Shown here: piece after piece, positions 7,380 through 14,815 of the stretch | How positions within the stretch are numbered: the first letter of the stretch is position 1 | How the letters are laid out: each line of letters opens with the position of its first letter | Notes under the pieces: generated by a model | Told to the model about the DNA's origin: nothing | Database searches by the model: none | What the model saw: the letters and a program-made list of their open reading frames with translations, nothing else | Position numbers and translations under genes: made by a program | Source: CAKVLS01 sp045605365 | Lineage (GTDB): Bacteria; Bacillota; Clostridia; Christensenellales; UBA1242 | Direction: 5' to 3' | NCBI GenBank assembly: GCA_045605365.1 | Contig: JAZUPV010000064.1 | Span: 1-29,192, forward strand | Length of the DNA stretch: 29,192 nt

Positions 7380-9770
7380 ATGACAAATTATGACGAAAAT
7401 GCCATCGCCAATATTTCAAAACAGTTTAATCTAAGCCCACAAGTTGTAAAGATTTTGTTTTCTCGTGGTTATACTTCTTATGACCAAATAAAACAGTTTA
7501 TCAATCCTAGCCTAAATGACCTGCACGACCCATTTTTGTTAAAAGATATGGATAGAGCAGTTGGCAGAATAAAAAAGGCAATTTCTAACAAAGAAAAAGT
7601 CCTTATCTTTGGCGACTATGATGTCGATGGGGTATCTGCTAGTGCTATTTTGATAAAATACTTTGCTTCAATAGGGTTTTATGTAGATTATTATCTGCCT
7701 AATAGATATATTGACGGATATGGCCTTACTAACGAAGTTATAGATAAAGTAAAAAACAAATATAATCCTTCTTTAATTATCACTGTAGACTGCGGTATCT
7801 CTTGCTATAAAGAAGTAGCCTATGCCAAAACTCAAGGTATAGAAATCATCGTAACCGACCATCACGATATACCAGAGATTTTGCCAGATACTATCGTTGT
7901 CAATGCAAAATTGCCAAACCAAAAGTATCCATTTTCTCAACTATGTGGTACAGGCGTTGCGTTTAAGCTCGTTCAAGCCCTTAGCGGTTTAGAAGAAGCA
8001 AAAAAATATCTTGGTATCTGTGCAGTTGCTACTATTGCCGATATTGTACCGTTGGTCGACGAAAACAGAGCCATTGTCTATTGGGGTTTAAAAAACCTAG
8101 AACAAACCTTGCCACAAGGCGTAAAAATGCTTCTAAAAGACAATAAACTCGGCTTTAATGCTTCAGCAACTGATATTGCTTTTCGTCTTGCACCAAAAAT
8201 AAACGCCGCAGGGCGTATGGGCGACCCTACAGTTGCGCTTAAACTTTATCTAAAAGAAGATAAAAAAGTCTTAAAATATACTATCGAAGATTTAAACAAC
8301 CAAAACCTTCAAAGACAAGCCTTATGCAACAAAGTCTACGAAGACGCATCAAAAAGATTAAAAACTATTAACTTGTCAAAATATAATGCTATTGTACTAT
8401 TTTCTAAAGATTGGGATAGTGGTATTCTAGGTATAGTATCTGCACGTATTGCTAGCGAGTATAACAAGCCAACAGTTCTGTTCTCAGAAGTCGGTGACGA
8501 ACTAAAAGGTTCTGCTCGTAGCATCAACGACATCAATATCTGTGAAACTATATCTAATATAAAAGAAGTTGTCGAAGCTTTTGGCGGACACAAGATGGCA
8601 GCGGGGCTTACCATTAAGACAAAACACTTTAACAGTTTTATACGTTCTCTAAATGACGAATTACAAAAAAATTACACCCCAGACGACTACCTACCAAGAA
8701 AAGAATATGACTTTAAGATAGACGCTGCAGAAATCAACGAAAAGTTGATTGCCGACCTAGAAGTGCTAGAACCTTGTGGTTGTGGCAACCCAAAACCTTT
8801 GTTTTGTCTAACATTTGACAAAGTAAACGTATCTAGTATGCCTAACCACCCAAATCATATCAATATCCTTTCAAAAAACTTTAATATAGTAGCTTTTAAC
8901 AGCGCCAATTACTCTAATTTGCTAAAAAATTCAACTGAGCAAAATATCATTGTGGAGCTACAAATGAGCGAATTTAAGGGTAAAAAGTACCTTAAAGGGG
9001 TAGCAAAGGATATTATCACTAGTGATATAACTAAGCCAAAAAACAATGATATTGTCTATGGCGAGTATATAAAACAACTCTTTGTTTTTGACAAAAATCA
9101 AGAAACAAAACCACGTTATATCAACTATTCAAAAAGTGACCTTTCAAAGCTAATTCTTTCAGCTCAAAAAGACAAACTTGGCACACTTTTTGTCGCAAGC
9201 ACTTATGAAACTTACCAACAATTTGTCTCACAAAATCAAGACTTAAAGTTGTCTCACAACCTATTCGAAATAACCGAAGATAGCGGTGTAAATATGATAA
9301 TTCTAAGCCCAATCAACTTTAACAAATATAACCAATTTGGCAAGATTGTCTTTTTAGATCCAGTATTAGATATCCAGTATCTAAACCAAATATCACAGCA
9401 GACTTATGCCAAGATATTTGTACCACAATACAAAAAGGTCAACACCAATATCTTCAAAGGTATATCTAGTGACCGCAAGGTTTTTGGGGAGTATTTTAAG
9501 ATGCTAAGCCAATTTGCTACAAAGCAAATCTCTTTTGAAAACGAACTATCTTTGTTCAAAACTCTAAAAGCTCTCAACCCACACTTTAAAACTATAAGTT
9601 TTAAACAGTTTATTTTCTGTCTATATACTTTTATAGAACTAGGTATCTTTACTATAGAAAGTGACGCAGATTTTTATACCATTATAGAAAACAAAATGGT
9701 CTTTGCTAATCTTAACACTTCTAGTTTTTATAACAGTGTCAACTTGATACTATCTACACTTAGTTTATAA
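7380..9770 (+). CDS. recJ: Single-stranded-DNA 5'-3' exonuclease RecJ
   Basis: RecJ degrades single strands 5' to 3' in recombination and mismatch repair. I place the start at ATG 7380, because AAGGGA (7367-7372) lies 7 bases before it; an in-frame TTG at 7350 would add ten residues but has no ribosome binding site. The resulting 796 residues match the long Firmicutes form. DHH phosphoesterase motifs are FGDYDVDG (ending 84), VDCGIS (136-141) and TDHHD (159-163), then INAAGRMGDP. The DHHA1 motif GGHKMAAG is at 402-409. An OB-fold segment (LEVLEPCGCGNPKPLF) follows, then a C-terminal domain of about 230 residues typical of Gram-positive RecJ. In many Clostridia recJ also follows secF, but here rpsO comes next. 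Confidence 0.96.
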   Translation: MTNYDENAIANISKQFNLSPQVVKILFSRGYTSYDQIKQFINPSLNDLHDPFLLKDMDRAVGRIKKAISNKEKVLIFGDYDVDGVSASAILIKYFASIGFYVDYYLPNRYIDGYGLTNEVIDKVKNKYNPSLIITVDCGISCYKEVAYAKTQGIEIIVTDHHDIPEILPDTIVVNAKLPNQKYPFSQLCGTGVAFKLVQALSGLEEAKKYLGICAVATIADIVPLVDENRAIVYWGLKNLEQTLPQGVKMLLKDNKLGFNASATDIAFRLAPKINAAGRMGDPTVALKLYLKEDKKVLKYTIEDLNNQNLQRQALCNKVYEDASKRLKTINLSKYNAIVLFSKDWDSGILGIVSARIASEYNKPTVLFSEVGDELKGSARSINDINICETISNIKEVVEAFGGHKMAAGLTIKTKHFNSFIRSLNDELQKNYTPDDYLPRKEYDFKIDAAEINEKLIADLEVLEPCGCGNPKPLFCLTFDKVNVSSMPNHPNHINILSKNFNIVAFNSANYSNLLKNSTEQNIIVELQMSEFKGKKYLKGVAKDIITSDITKPKNNDIVYGEYIKQLFVFDKNQETKPRYINYSKSDLSKLILSAQKDKLGTLFVASTYETYQQFVSQNQDLKLSHNLFEITEDSGVNMIILSPINFNKYNQFGKIVFLDPVLDIQYLNQISQQTYAKIFVPQYKKVNTNIFKGISSDRKVFGEYFKMLSQFATKQISFENELSLFKTLKALNPHFKTISFKQFIFCLYTFIELGIFTIESDADFYTIIENKMVFANLNTSSFYNSVNLILSTLSL

Positions 9771-9825
9771 TAATAGGCTATAGGGCAGCAATAAGTAGGT
9801 TTTTAATTGTTAAAAATTTTAAGGC

Positions 9826-9846
9826 AGGCAAGTTTGCTTGCCTTTT
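9826..9846 (+). terminator. Short intrinsic terminator after recJ
   Basis: AGGCAAG (9826-9832) pairs with CTTGCCT (9837-9843) around a TTTG loop, followed by TTTTATTGCTTTTA. The stem is short but GC-rich for this genome. It lies 55 bases after the recJ stop and before the rpsO promoter. The rest of the 236-base gap holds only the rpsO promoter and leader. Confidence 0.65.
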
Positions 9847-9890
9847 ATTGCTTTTACAATAAAATATTATATATAAATATAAAATAATAC

Positions 9891-9919
9891 TTTACAAATA
9901 TCTTTTGTTGTGTTATTAT
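9891..9919 (+). promoter_or_regulatory. Extended -10 promoter for rpsO-pnp
   Basis: TTTACA (9891-9896), a 17-base spacer and TATTAT (9914-9919), with TG at 9911-9912 forming the extended -10 element TGTTATTAT. It predicts a transcript start near 9926 and a leader of about 80 bases before the rpsO ATG. Confidence 0.7.
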
Positions 9920-9928
9920 TTACTCGTA

Positions 9929-9975
9929 CCAAAACAAGGGGATACTATTACTCCAAAGTTCTACTTTGTTTTAGG
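9929..9975 (+). promoter_or_regulatory. Possible S15-binding three-way junction in the rpsO leader
   Basis: An outer stem can form between CCAAAA (9929-9934) and TTTTAGG (9969-9975, one bulged A). It encloses two hairpins: GGGG (9938-9941, of which G9939-G9941 pair with C9951-C9953, including a G-U next to a G-C pair) and CAAAGT/ACTTTG (9954-9959 with 9963-9968). A three-way junction or a helix with adjacent G-U and G-C pairs is what ribosomal protein S15 is known to recognise in rRNA and in its own mRNA. Structure drawn by eye; alternative pairings overlap it. Confidence 0.4.
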
Positions 9976-10006
9976 TGAATTAAACTAAAAAAGGAGTACT
10001 ATCGAA

Positions 10007-10267
10007 ATGGATAAAGTAAAAAAACAAGAGATTATCAAAACTTACGCTGTTAATGATAAAGATACTGGTTCTGCAGAAGTTCAAATCGCACTTTTAACAG
10101 AAAGAATCAATCATTTAACAAAACACCTTCAAGCTAATCCAAACGACAAACACTCTCGTCGTGGTCTATTACAACTTGTTGGTAAACGTAAATCAATGCT
10201 TAAATATCTTGAATCTAAAGATATTGCTAAGTACAGAGAAATCAAACAATCATTATCTATCAGATAA
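10007..10267 (+). CDS. rpsO: 30S ribosomal protein S15
   Basis: S15 is a primary binder of the central domain of 16S rRNA. The 86 residues match the family over full length, with the conserved DTGSAEVQIALLTERINHLT and the rRNA-contacting HSRRGLLQLVGKRKSMLKYL. AAGGAG at 9991-9996 lies 10 bases before the ATG. The mRNA has a structured leader that could mediate autoregulation. It is followed by pnp, the classic rpsO-pnp order, with a terminator between the two. Confidence 0.98.
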   Translation: MDKVKKQEIIKTYAVNDKDTGSAEVQIALLTERINHLTKHLQANPNDKHSRRGLLQLVGKRKSMLKYLESKDIAKYREIKQSLSIR

Positions 10268-10273
10268 ACAACA

Positions 10274-10321
10274 AAATAGCGGGTTAAAAATACTTTATAG
10301 AGTATTGCCGCTATTTTTTTT
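10274..10321 (+). terminator. Intercistronic terminator between rpsO and pnp
   Basis: The outer stem AAATAGCGG (10274-10282) pairs with CCGCTATTT (10308-10316). Inside it a second stem AATACT/AGTATT (10289-10294 with 10301-10306) stacks beyond an internal loop. Eight T follow. No promoter is visible between it and pnp, so it probably works as a partial terminator or as an RNA processing site that sets the rpsO to pnp ratio. Confidence 0.8.
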
Positions 10322-10344
10322 GTAAAAAGGAGAAAAATTTATTT

Positions 10345-12438
10345 ATGAGTAACAAAAAAGCCCAAATTTTCGAAACTGAAGTTGGTGGCAGAACTCTTAC
10401 CGTAGAACTTGGTAAATACTCAGAACAAGCCAATGGCTCATGTCTAGTAAGATGTGGCGAAACAGTTGTACAAGCTTGTGTAACTATGGCTAAACAACCA
10501 AGAGACGGTATTGATTTCTTCCCATTAGGTGTTGATTTCGAAGAAAAAATGTATGCCGTAGGTAAAATACCTGGCGGATACAAAAAACGTGAAGGTAGAC
10601 CTAGCGACAAAGCTATCCTAACTTCAAGACTTATCGACAGACCTTTGCGTCCACTTTTCCCAAAAGGTTTCTACAATGACGTTGCAGTAGTAACAACAGC
10701 ATTGTCAGTAGACCAAGATGTAGCTCCAGAGCCAGTTGCTATGATAGCAAGTTCTGTAGCACTATCTATTTCTGACATACCTTTTGGTGGTCCAACAGGT
10801 TCAGTTGCAGTAGGTTGTATCGATGGCAAATATATCATCAACCCAACAATCGCTCAACGCGAACAAAGCTCTATGTATGTTTATGTTAGTGGTACAAAAG
10901 AAGCTATCTTGATGGTAGAAGCTGGTGCTAACGAAGTAACAGAAAAAGAAATGCTTGGTGCAATTATGTTTGCACACGAAGAAATCAAAAAGATTATTGA
11001 TTTCCAAGAAAAAATCGTTAAAAAAGCTGGCAAAGCAAAAAATACAGAAGTGCCTATCAACCTTCCAGAAGAAGAAGTAGAAAAAGCTGTTAGAGAATAC
11101 GCTGACAAAAAACTTGACCACGCTCTTGATACTTTTGATAGAGATGTTCGTTCTGCTCGTCAAGAAGAAGTTGACAAAGACACTAAAGAACATTTTGCAG
11201 AAATCTTCCCAGACAAACAAAAAATGATTGGTGAAGTTCTTTACAAAATGACTAAAGAAAAAGTAAGAGCAAAAATACTTAACAAAGGTGTACGTCCAGA
11301 CGGCAGAAAACTTACCGAAATCAGACCTATCTGGTGTGATGCTGGCGTTCTTCCTAGAGTTCACGGTAGTGCAGTATTTACTCGTGGTCAAACACAAGCC
11401 CTTACTACTTGTACTTTAGGCACAATTAGTGAAGTTCAAAAACTAGATGGTATCGAAGAAGAAGATTCTAAGAGATATATCCATCACTACAATATGCCAC
11501 CATACGCTACTGGCGAAGCAAGACCTTTAAAAAGCCCAGGCCGTAGAGAAATTGGTCACGGCGCTCTAGCAGAAAGAGCTCTAGAACCAGTTATACCTAG
11601 CGAAGAAGAATTCCCATACGCTCTAAGACTAGTTAGCGAAATCTTGAGTTCTAACGGTAGTTCTTCAATGGCTAGTACTTGTGGCTCAACACTAGCACTT
11701 ATGGATGCTGGTGTACCTATCAAAGCACCTGTTGCAGGTATTGCTATGGGTCTTATCAAAGATGCAGACTCTAACAAAGTTGCAGTATTAAGCGATATCC
11801 AAGGTCTAGAAGACTTCTTAGGCGATATGGACTTTAAAGTAACTGGTACAGAAAAAGGTATCACAGCTATCCAAATGGATATCAAAATCAAAGGTATCGA
11901 CGAAAAGATTTTGACAACAGCTCTAGAACAAGCTCGTGCTGGTAGAATGCATATCCTAGGCGAAATGTTAAAAGTTCTTAAAGCTCCTAGAAAATCACTT
12001 TCTAAATATGCTCCTAAGATCATTAGCTTTAATATCGACCCTGACAAAATCCGTGACGTTATAGGTAGCGGTGGTAAAGTTATCAATAAGATTATTGAAG
12101 AAACAGGCGTAAAAATTGATATCGACGACGACGGCAAAGTATTTATCGCAACTAGCGACGAAGATATGGCAAGACGTGCTAAACAAATTATCCTTAGCAT
12201 CGCTCAAGACCTAGAAGAAGGTCAAATCTACACTGGCAAAGTTGTAAGAATTATGCAATTTGGTGCTTTTGTAGAAGTTGCTCCTGGCAAAGACGGTATG
12301 ATTCATATCTCAAAACTTTCTTCAAAACGTGTTGAAAAAGTTACAGACGTTGTTAACATCGGTGACACCGTAGAAGTAGAAGTTATCAAAGTTGACGACA
12401 AAGGTAGAGTAGACCTTAAACTTATAAGCAAGGCTTAA
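10345..12438 (+). CDS. pnp: Polyribonucleotide nucleotidyltransferase (PNPase)
   Basis: PNPase degrades RNA 3' to 5' by phosphorolysis and takes part in mRNA turnover. The 697 residues are full length. They comprise a first RNase PH-like domain (about 10-145), an all-helical linker, a second RNase PH domain containing FTRGQTQALTTCTLGT near residue 345, a KH domain with the GxxG loop GSGG at about 574-577, and an S1 RNA-binding domain from about residue 626 (YTGKVVRIMQFGAFVEVAPG). AAAAAGGAG at 10324-10332 precedes the ATG. It is probably cotranscribed with rpsO by read-through and closed by a strong terminator. Confidence 0.98.
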   Translation: MSNKKAQIFETEVGGRTLTVELGKYSEQANGSCLVRCGETVVQACVTMAKQPRDGIDFFPLGVDFEEKMYAVGKIPGGYKKREGRPSDKAILTSRLIDRPLRPLFPKGFYNDVAVVTTALSVDQDVAPEPVAMIASSVALSISDIPFGGPTGSVAVGCIDGKYIINPTIAQREQSSMYVYVSGTKEAILMVEAGANEVTEKEMLGAIMFAHEEIKKIIDFQEKIVKKAGKAKNTEVPINLPEEEVEKAVREYADKKLDHALDTFDRDVRSARQEEVDKDTKEHFAEIFPDKQKMIGEVLYKMTKEKVRAKILNKGVRPDGRKLTEIRPIWCDAGVLPRVHGSAVFTRGQTQALTTCTLGTISEVQKLDGIEEEDSKRYIHHYNMPPYATGEARPLKSPGRREIGHGALAERALEPVIPSEEEFPYALRLVSEILSSNGSSSMASTCGSTLALMDAGVPIKAPVAGIAMGLIKDADSNKVAVLSDIQGLEDFLGDMDFKVTGTEKGITAIQMDIKIKGIDEKILTTALEQARAGRMHILGEMLKVLKAPRKSLSKYAPKIISFNIDPDKIRDVIGSGGKVINKIIEETGVKIDIDDDGKVFIATSDEDMARRAKQIILSIAQDLEEGQIYTGKVVRIMQFGAFVEVAPGKDGMIHISKLSSKRVEKVTDVVNIGDTVEVEVIKVDDKGRVDLKLISKA

Positions 12439-12452
12439 TCTCATAAATAATC

Positions 12453-12484
12453 AAAAGAGTAGAAATTATTTCTACTCTTTTTTT
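12453..12484 (+). terminator. Strong intrinsic terminator after pnp
   Basis: AAAAGAGTAGAAA (12453-12465) pairs perfectly with TTTCTACTCTTTT (12469-12481) over 13 base pairs around a 3-base loop; the T run continues to 12484. It starts 14 bases after the pnp stop. Confidence 0.92.
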
Positions 12485-12487
12485 GTC

Positions 12488-12517
12488 TTCATAATATTAT
12501 TAAACCTTTCATATATT
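12488..12517 (+). promoter_or_regulatory. Weak promoter placing the transcript start at the ylxY-like ATG
   Basis: TATATT (12512-12517), overlapped by TATTAT (12514-12519), lies just before the ATG at 12524; TTCATA (12488-12493) is a poor -35 at 18 bases. A start 7 bases after the first -10 would fall on the A of the ATG. No Shine-Dalgarno sequence is present. Only the -10 region is reasonably convincing. Confidence 0.35.
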
Positions 12518-12523
12518 ATAACA

Positions 12524-13252
12524 ATGAAGATTTTAGGTTTTAAGATAAACAAAGAAAAGCACTTTGTCAATGTAGTGTGTAACATATTGTTAGTATTAAT
12601 TATAACTGGTGTAGCAGTGGTGTCTGTTTATACTCCGGTTAGTAGTATGGCATATCTTGTTAATGATGACGTATACTATACCGGCAACCAAAACAGCAAC
12701 AAAGTTTCTTTTATTATCAATGTATATTGGGGTACAGAATATGTAGAACCTATCCTAAAAGTTCTAAAAGACAACAATGTCAAAGCTAGCTTTTTTGTAG
12801 GTGGTATGTGGGTTGGTGACAATATAGATTTGTTAAAACGAATCAAATCTGACGGTCACGAAATAGGCAATCACGGTTATTATCACAAAGACCACGCCAA
12901 GCTATCACTAGAGCAAAACGAAGAAGAAATATCTTCTTGTCATAATATCGTAAAAACAGCCATTGGCACAGAAATGACGCTTTTTACACCTCCAAGTGGC
13001 AGTTATTCTAAAACAACCTTGTCTTGTGCCAAGTCTTTAGGCTACAAAACAATTATGTGGTCAAAAGACACAATCGACTGGCGAGACAAAAACTCCGACC
13101 TAGTAGTCGCACGTGCGACCAAAGATATCAAGGGTGGAGATCTAATACTAATGCACCCGACCGAGCATACCTTACGAGCGTTGCCTACAATCATCAATTA
13201 TTATACCCAACACAACTTGCAGCTTGTTACGGTTAGCCAAAACATAGTTTGA
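12524..13252 (+). CDS. ylxY: YlxY-like polysaccharide deacetylase family protein, probably not a standard deacetylase
   Basis: The 242 residues form a membrane anchor or uncleaved signal (about 17-36) followed by a NodB-fold domain. Of the deacetylase motifs, the first, normally TFDDG with the catalytic and a metal-binding Asp, reads INVYWG (65-70), so both Asp are missing. The His pair (H117 and H121, HGYYH) is kept. Motif 3 reads FTPPSG (154-159), with the usual Arg lost. DTIDW (182-186) and LMHP (209-212) are kept. Position directly after pnp and before an M16 peptidase matches B. subtilis ylxY (pnpA-ylxY-mlpA), a family tied to spore formers. A direct role in cell-wall deacetylation is doubtful from these residues. 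The ATG lacks a Shine-Dalgarno. Confidence 0.85.
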   Translation: MKILGFKINKEKHFVNVVCNILLVLIITGVAVVSVYTPVSSMAYLVNDDVYYTGNQNSNKVSFIINVYWGTEYVEPILKVLKDNNVKASFFVGGMWVGDNIDLLKRIKSDGHEIGNHGYYHKDHAKLSLEQNEEEISSCHNIVKTAIGTEMTLFTPPSGSYSKTTLSCAKSLGYKTIMWSKDTIDWRDKNSDLVVARATKDIKGGDLILMHPTEHTLRALPTIINYYTQHNLQLVTVSQNIV

Positions 13253-13258
13253 TTCTTT

Positions 13259-13291
13259 TATAAGTCCCGACAAATTTTTTAGGGGCTTATA
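13259..13291 (+). terminator. Probable terminator after the ylxY-like gene
   Basis: TATAAGTCCC (13259-13268) pairs with GGGGCTTATA (13282-13291), including one T-G pair, around a 13-base T-rich loop. The following TTTATTTTACTTTTTATC is a broken T tract, so it is weaker than the other terminators here. It begins 6 bases after the stop. Confidence 0.65.
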
Positions 13292-13315
13292 TTTATTTTA
13301 CTTTTTATCATTTTT

Positions 13316-13346
13316 TTGCAATAATCATTGTATAATGAGTTATAAT
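13316..13346 (+). promoter_or_regulatory. Possible promoter for the M16 peptidase gene
   Basis: Two perfect TATAAT boxes occur 10 bases apart (13331-13336 and 13341-13346). TTGCAA (13316-13321) is 19 bases before the second one, a long spacing. The AT-rich gap after a terminator supports a promoter here, but which box is used cannot be told. Confidence 0.45.
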
Positions 13347-13365
13347 AACCACATAGGAGATAAAT

Positions 13366-14634
13366 ATGTCAACTCAAACTTTTACATATCCAACAGGTCT
13401 TAGACTTGTTGTAGAAACTATCCCAGATAGCAGAGCCACTACATTATTTGTCGGTGTCAACACCGGTAGTGTCAACGAAAACGACCATAACAACGGTATT
13501 TCGCACGTTATAGAGCATATGTTGTTTAAAGGTACTGCCTTGCGTACAGCCTTGCAAATAAGCAAAGAACTCGAAGACCTTGGCGCCAACGTCAATGCAT
13601 TTACTAGCAAGTATCATACTTGTCTATATGCTAGTTGTCTTAGCGATTATCTTAAGCAAAGCTTTGATATACTGTCTGATATGATTTTTAACTCTCAGTT
13701 TGACGAAGCAGAACTAAAAAAAGAACTTAATGTCATCTTTGAAGAAATTGATATGTACCAAGATGACCCTGGTAGTGTAGCTTATGACAAATTTAACGAA
13801 GTCTTTTTTAAAGGTACAAAACTCGAAAAGAATGTTATCGGTACCAAAGAAGTTTTGTCAAAGTTGACTCGCCAAGATATTCTAGATTATATCCAAGAGT
13901 TTTATGTAGCAAGCAATATGATTGTTTCTGTGTCTGGTGGCATAGGTTTTGACCAAGCTAAGGCACTTTGTGACCAATATTTTGCAAGTCATTTTACAAA
14001 CCCAGCCTTGCCTAATGTCTACAAACCAGACCAAGACGCAATACATATACCTAAGCGCGGGTTTGAAATAATAAAAAAAGATATCGCTCAAACACATATT
14101 ATCTTAGGTTATCCTACCTATGGCACATATAACAAAAACCGCCAAGCACTAAACTTATTGTCATTTATCCTTGGTGGTGGTATGAGTTCTAGATTATTTC
14201 AAACAATAAGAGAGCAGTATGGCTATGTATATAGTATCAATAGCATACCAGAGTTGTACGATATAGGTGGGGCAATAACAATTAGTCTTGCTACCAATCA
14301 TACTAACCAGCAAGACGCCGTCGACAAAATCAAAGAAGAAATCAAAAACTTTGTCAAAAACGGCATAACCGAAGAAGAACTACTTAGAGCAAAGACTTTT
14401 TGTAAGAGTATGCTTGTTATGTCTAACGAAACTACTATTAACAAAGCTAGACACAACGTTATAAGTATGCTTATATATAACACAACAAAGAGCATTGACC
14501 AAAAGTTGCAAGAAATTGATAATATAAAATTAAGCCACATTAATGCCCTAATTTGCTCTATTTTTGATACCAACAACATTTGTGGGGCAGTTGTTTCAGA
14601 CAAACCTAACAAACAACTTTTTGACAATTTTTAA
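13366..14634 (+). CDS. M16 family zinc metallopeptidase (MlpA/YmxG-like)
   Basis: The 422 residues belong to the pitrilysin/processing-peptidase family. The inverted zinc motif HVIEH is at residues 47-51 (H47, E50 and H51), with the distal Glu ligand in NVIFEEIDMYQDDP (E126 or E127). The second, inactive half has the substrate-binding block SSRLFQTIREQYGYVYSI. There is no signal peptide or membrane segment, so it is cytosolic. AGGAGA at 13355-13360 precedes the ATG. The position after a ylxY-like gene matches B. subtilis mlpA (ymxG). Its substrate is unknown. It has its own likely promoter and a strong terminator. Confidence 0.93.
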   Translation: MSTQTFTYPTGLRLVVETIPDSRATTLFVGVNTGSVNENDHNNGISHVIEHMLFKGTALRTALQISKELEDLGANVNAFTSKYHTCLYASCLSDYLKQSFDILSDMIFNSQFDEAELKKELNVIFEEIDMYQDDPGSVAYDKFNEVFFKGTKLEKNVIGTKEVLSKLTRQDILDYIQEFYVASNMIVSVSGGIGFDQAKALCDQYFASHFTNPALPNVYKPDQDAIHIPKRGFEIIKKDIAQTHIILGYPTYGTYNKNRQALNLLSFILGGGMSSRLFQTIREQYGYVYSINSIPELYDIGGAITISLATNHTNQQDAVDKIKEEIKNFVKNGITEEELLRAKTFCKSMLVMSNETTINKARHNVISMLIYNTTKSIDQKLQEIDNIKLSHINALICSIFDTNNICGAVVSDKPNKQLFDNF

Positions 14635-14669
14635 TTATCATCTTTTATATCACAACATTGCCTATATAT

Positions 14670-14701
14670 GACACTACAGATTTTGTAGTGTCTTTTTTTT
14701 T
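14670..14701 (+). terminator. Strong intrinsic terminator after the M16 peptidase gene
   Basis: GACACTACA (14670-14678) pairs perfectly with TGTAGTGTC (14684-14692) around a 5-base loop, followed by nine T. It separates the peptidase gene from the ftsK operon. Confidence 0.92.
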
Positions 14702-14731
14702 AACATTTTTATTTTCTTGACCTAAAATTGT

Positions 14732-14761
14732 TTGTATTTATTTTTGCCTTTATGTTATACT
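14732..14761 (+). promoter_or_regulatory. Extended -10 promoter for the ftsK-rimO-pgsA-cinA-recA operon
   Basis: TATACT (14756-14761) is preceded by TG at 14753-14754, giving the extended -10 TGTTATACT. TTGTAT (14732-14737) lies 18 bases before it. The predicted start near 14768 gives a leader of about 48 bases before the GTG at 14816. The same bases are open in the ftsK frame, which can mislead start prediction. Confidence 0.55.
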
Positions 14762-14815
14762 TTATTTAGTTATATATATTATATATATGCAAAATACTTT
14801 TTAAGGGGTGGCACT

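Noticed and set aside
10801..11397. Long minus-strand open frame (198 codons) antisense to pnp
   Set aside because: Its composition (very rich in Phe, Ser and Thr) mirrors the Glu- and Lys-rich pnp coding strand; it has no ribosome binding site or family resemblance and lies wholly within pnp.
11556..12200. Minus-strand open frame of 214 codons within pnp
   Set aside because: Shadow of the pnp coding sequence caused by its codon usage; rich in Ser and Ile with no recognisable domain.
14732..14815. TTG start for ftsK 28 codons upstream
   Set aside because: These bases carry an extended -10 promoter, and the GTG at 14816 has AAGGGG at proper spacing followed by the expected basic N terminus.
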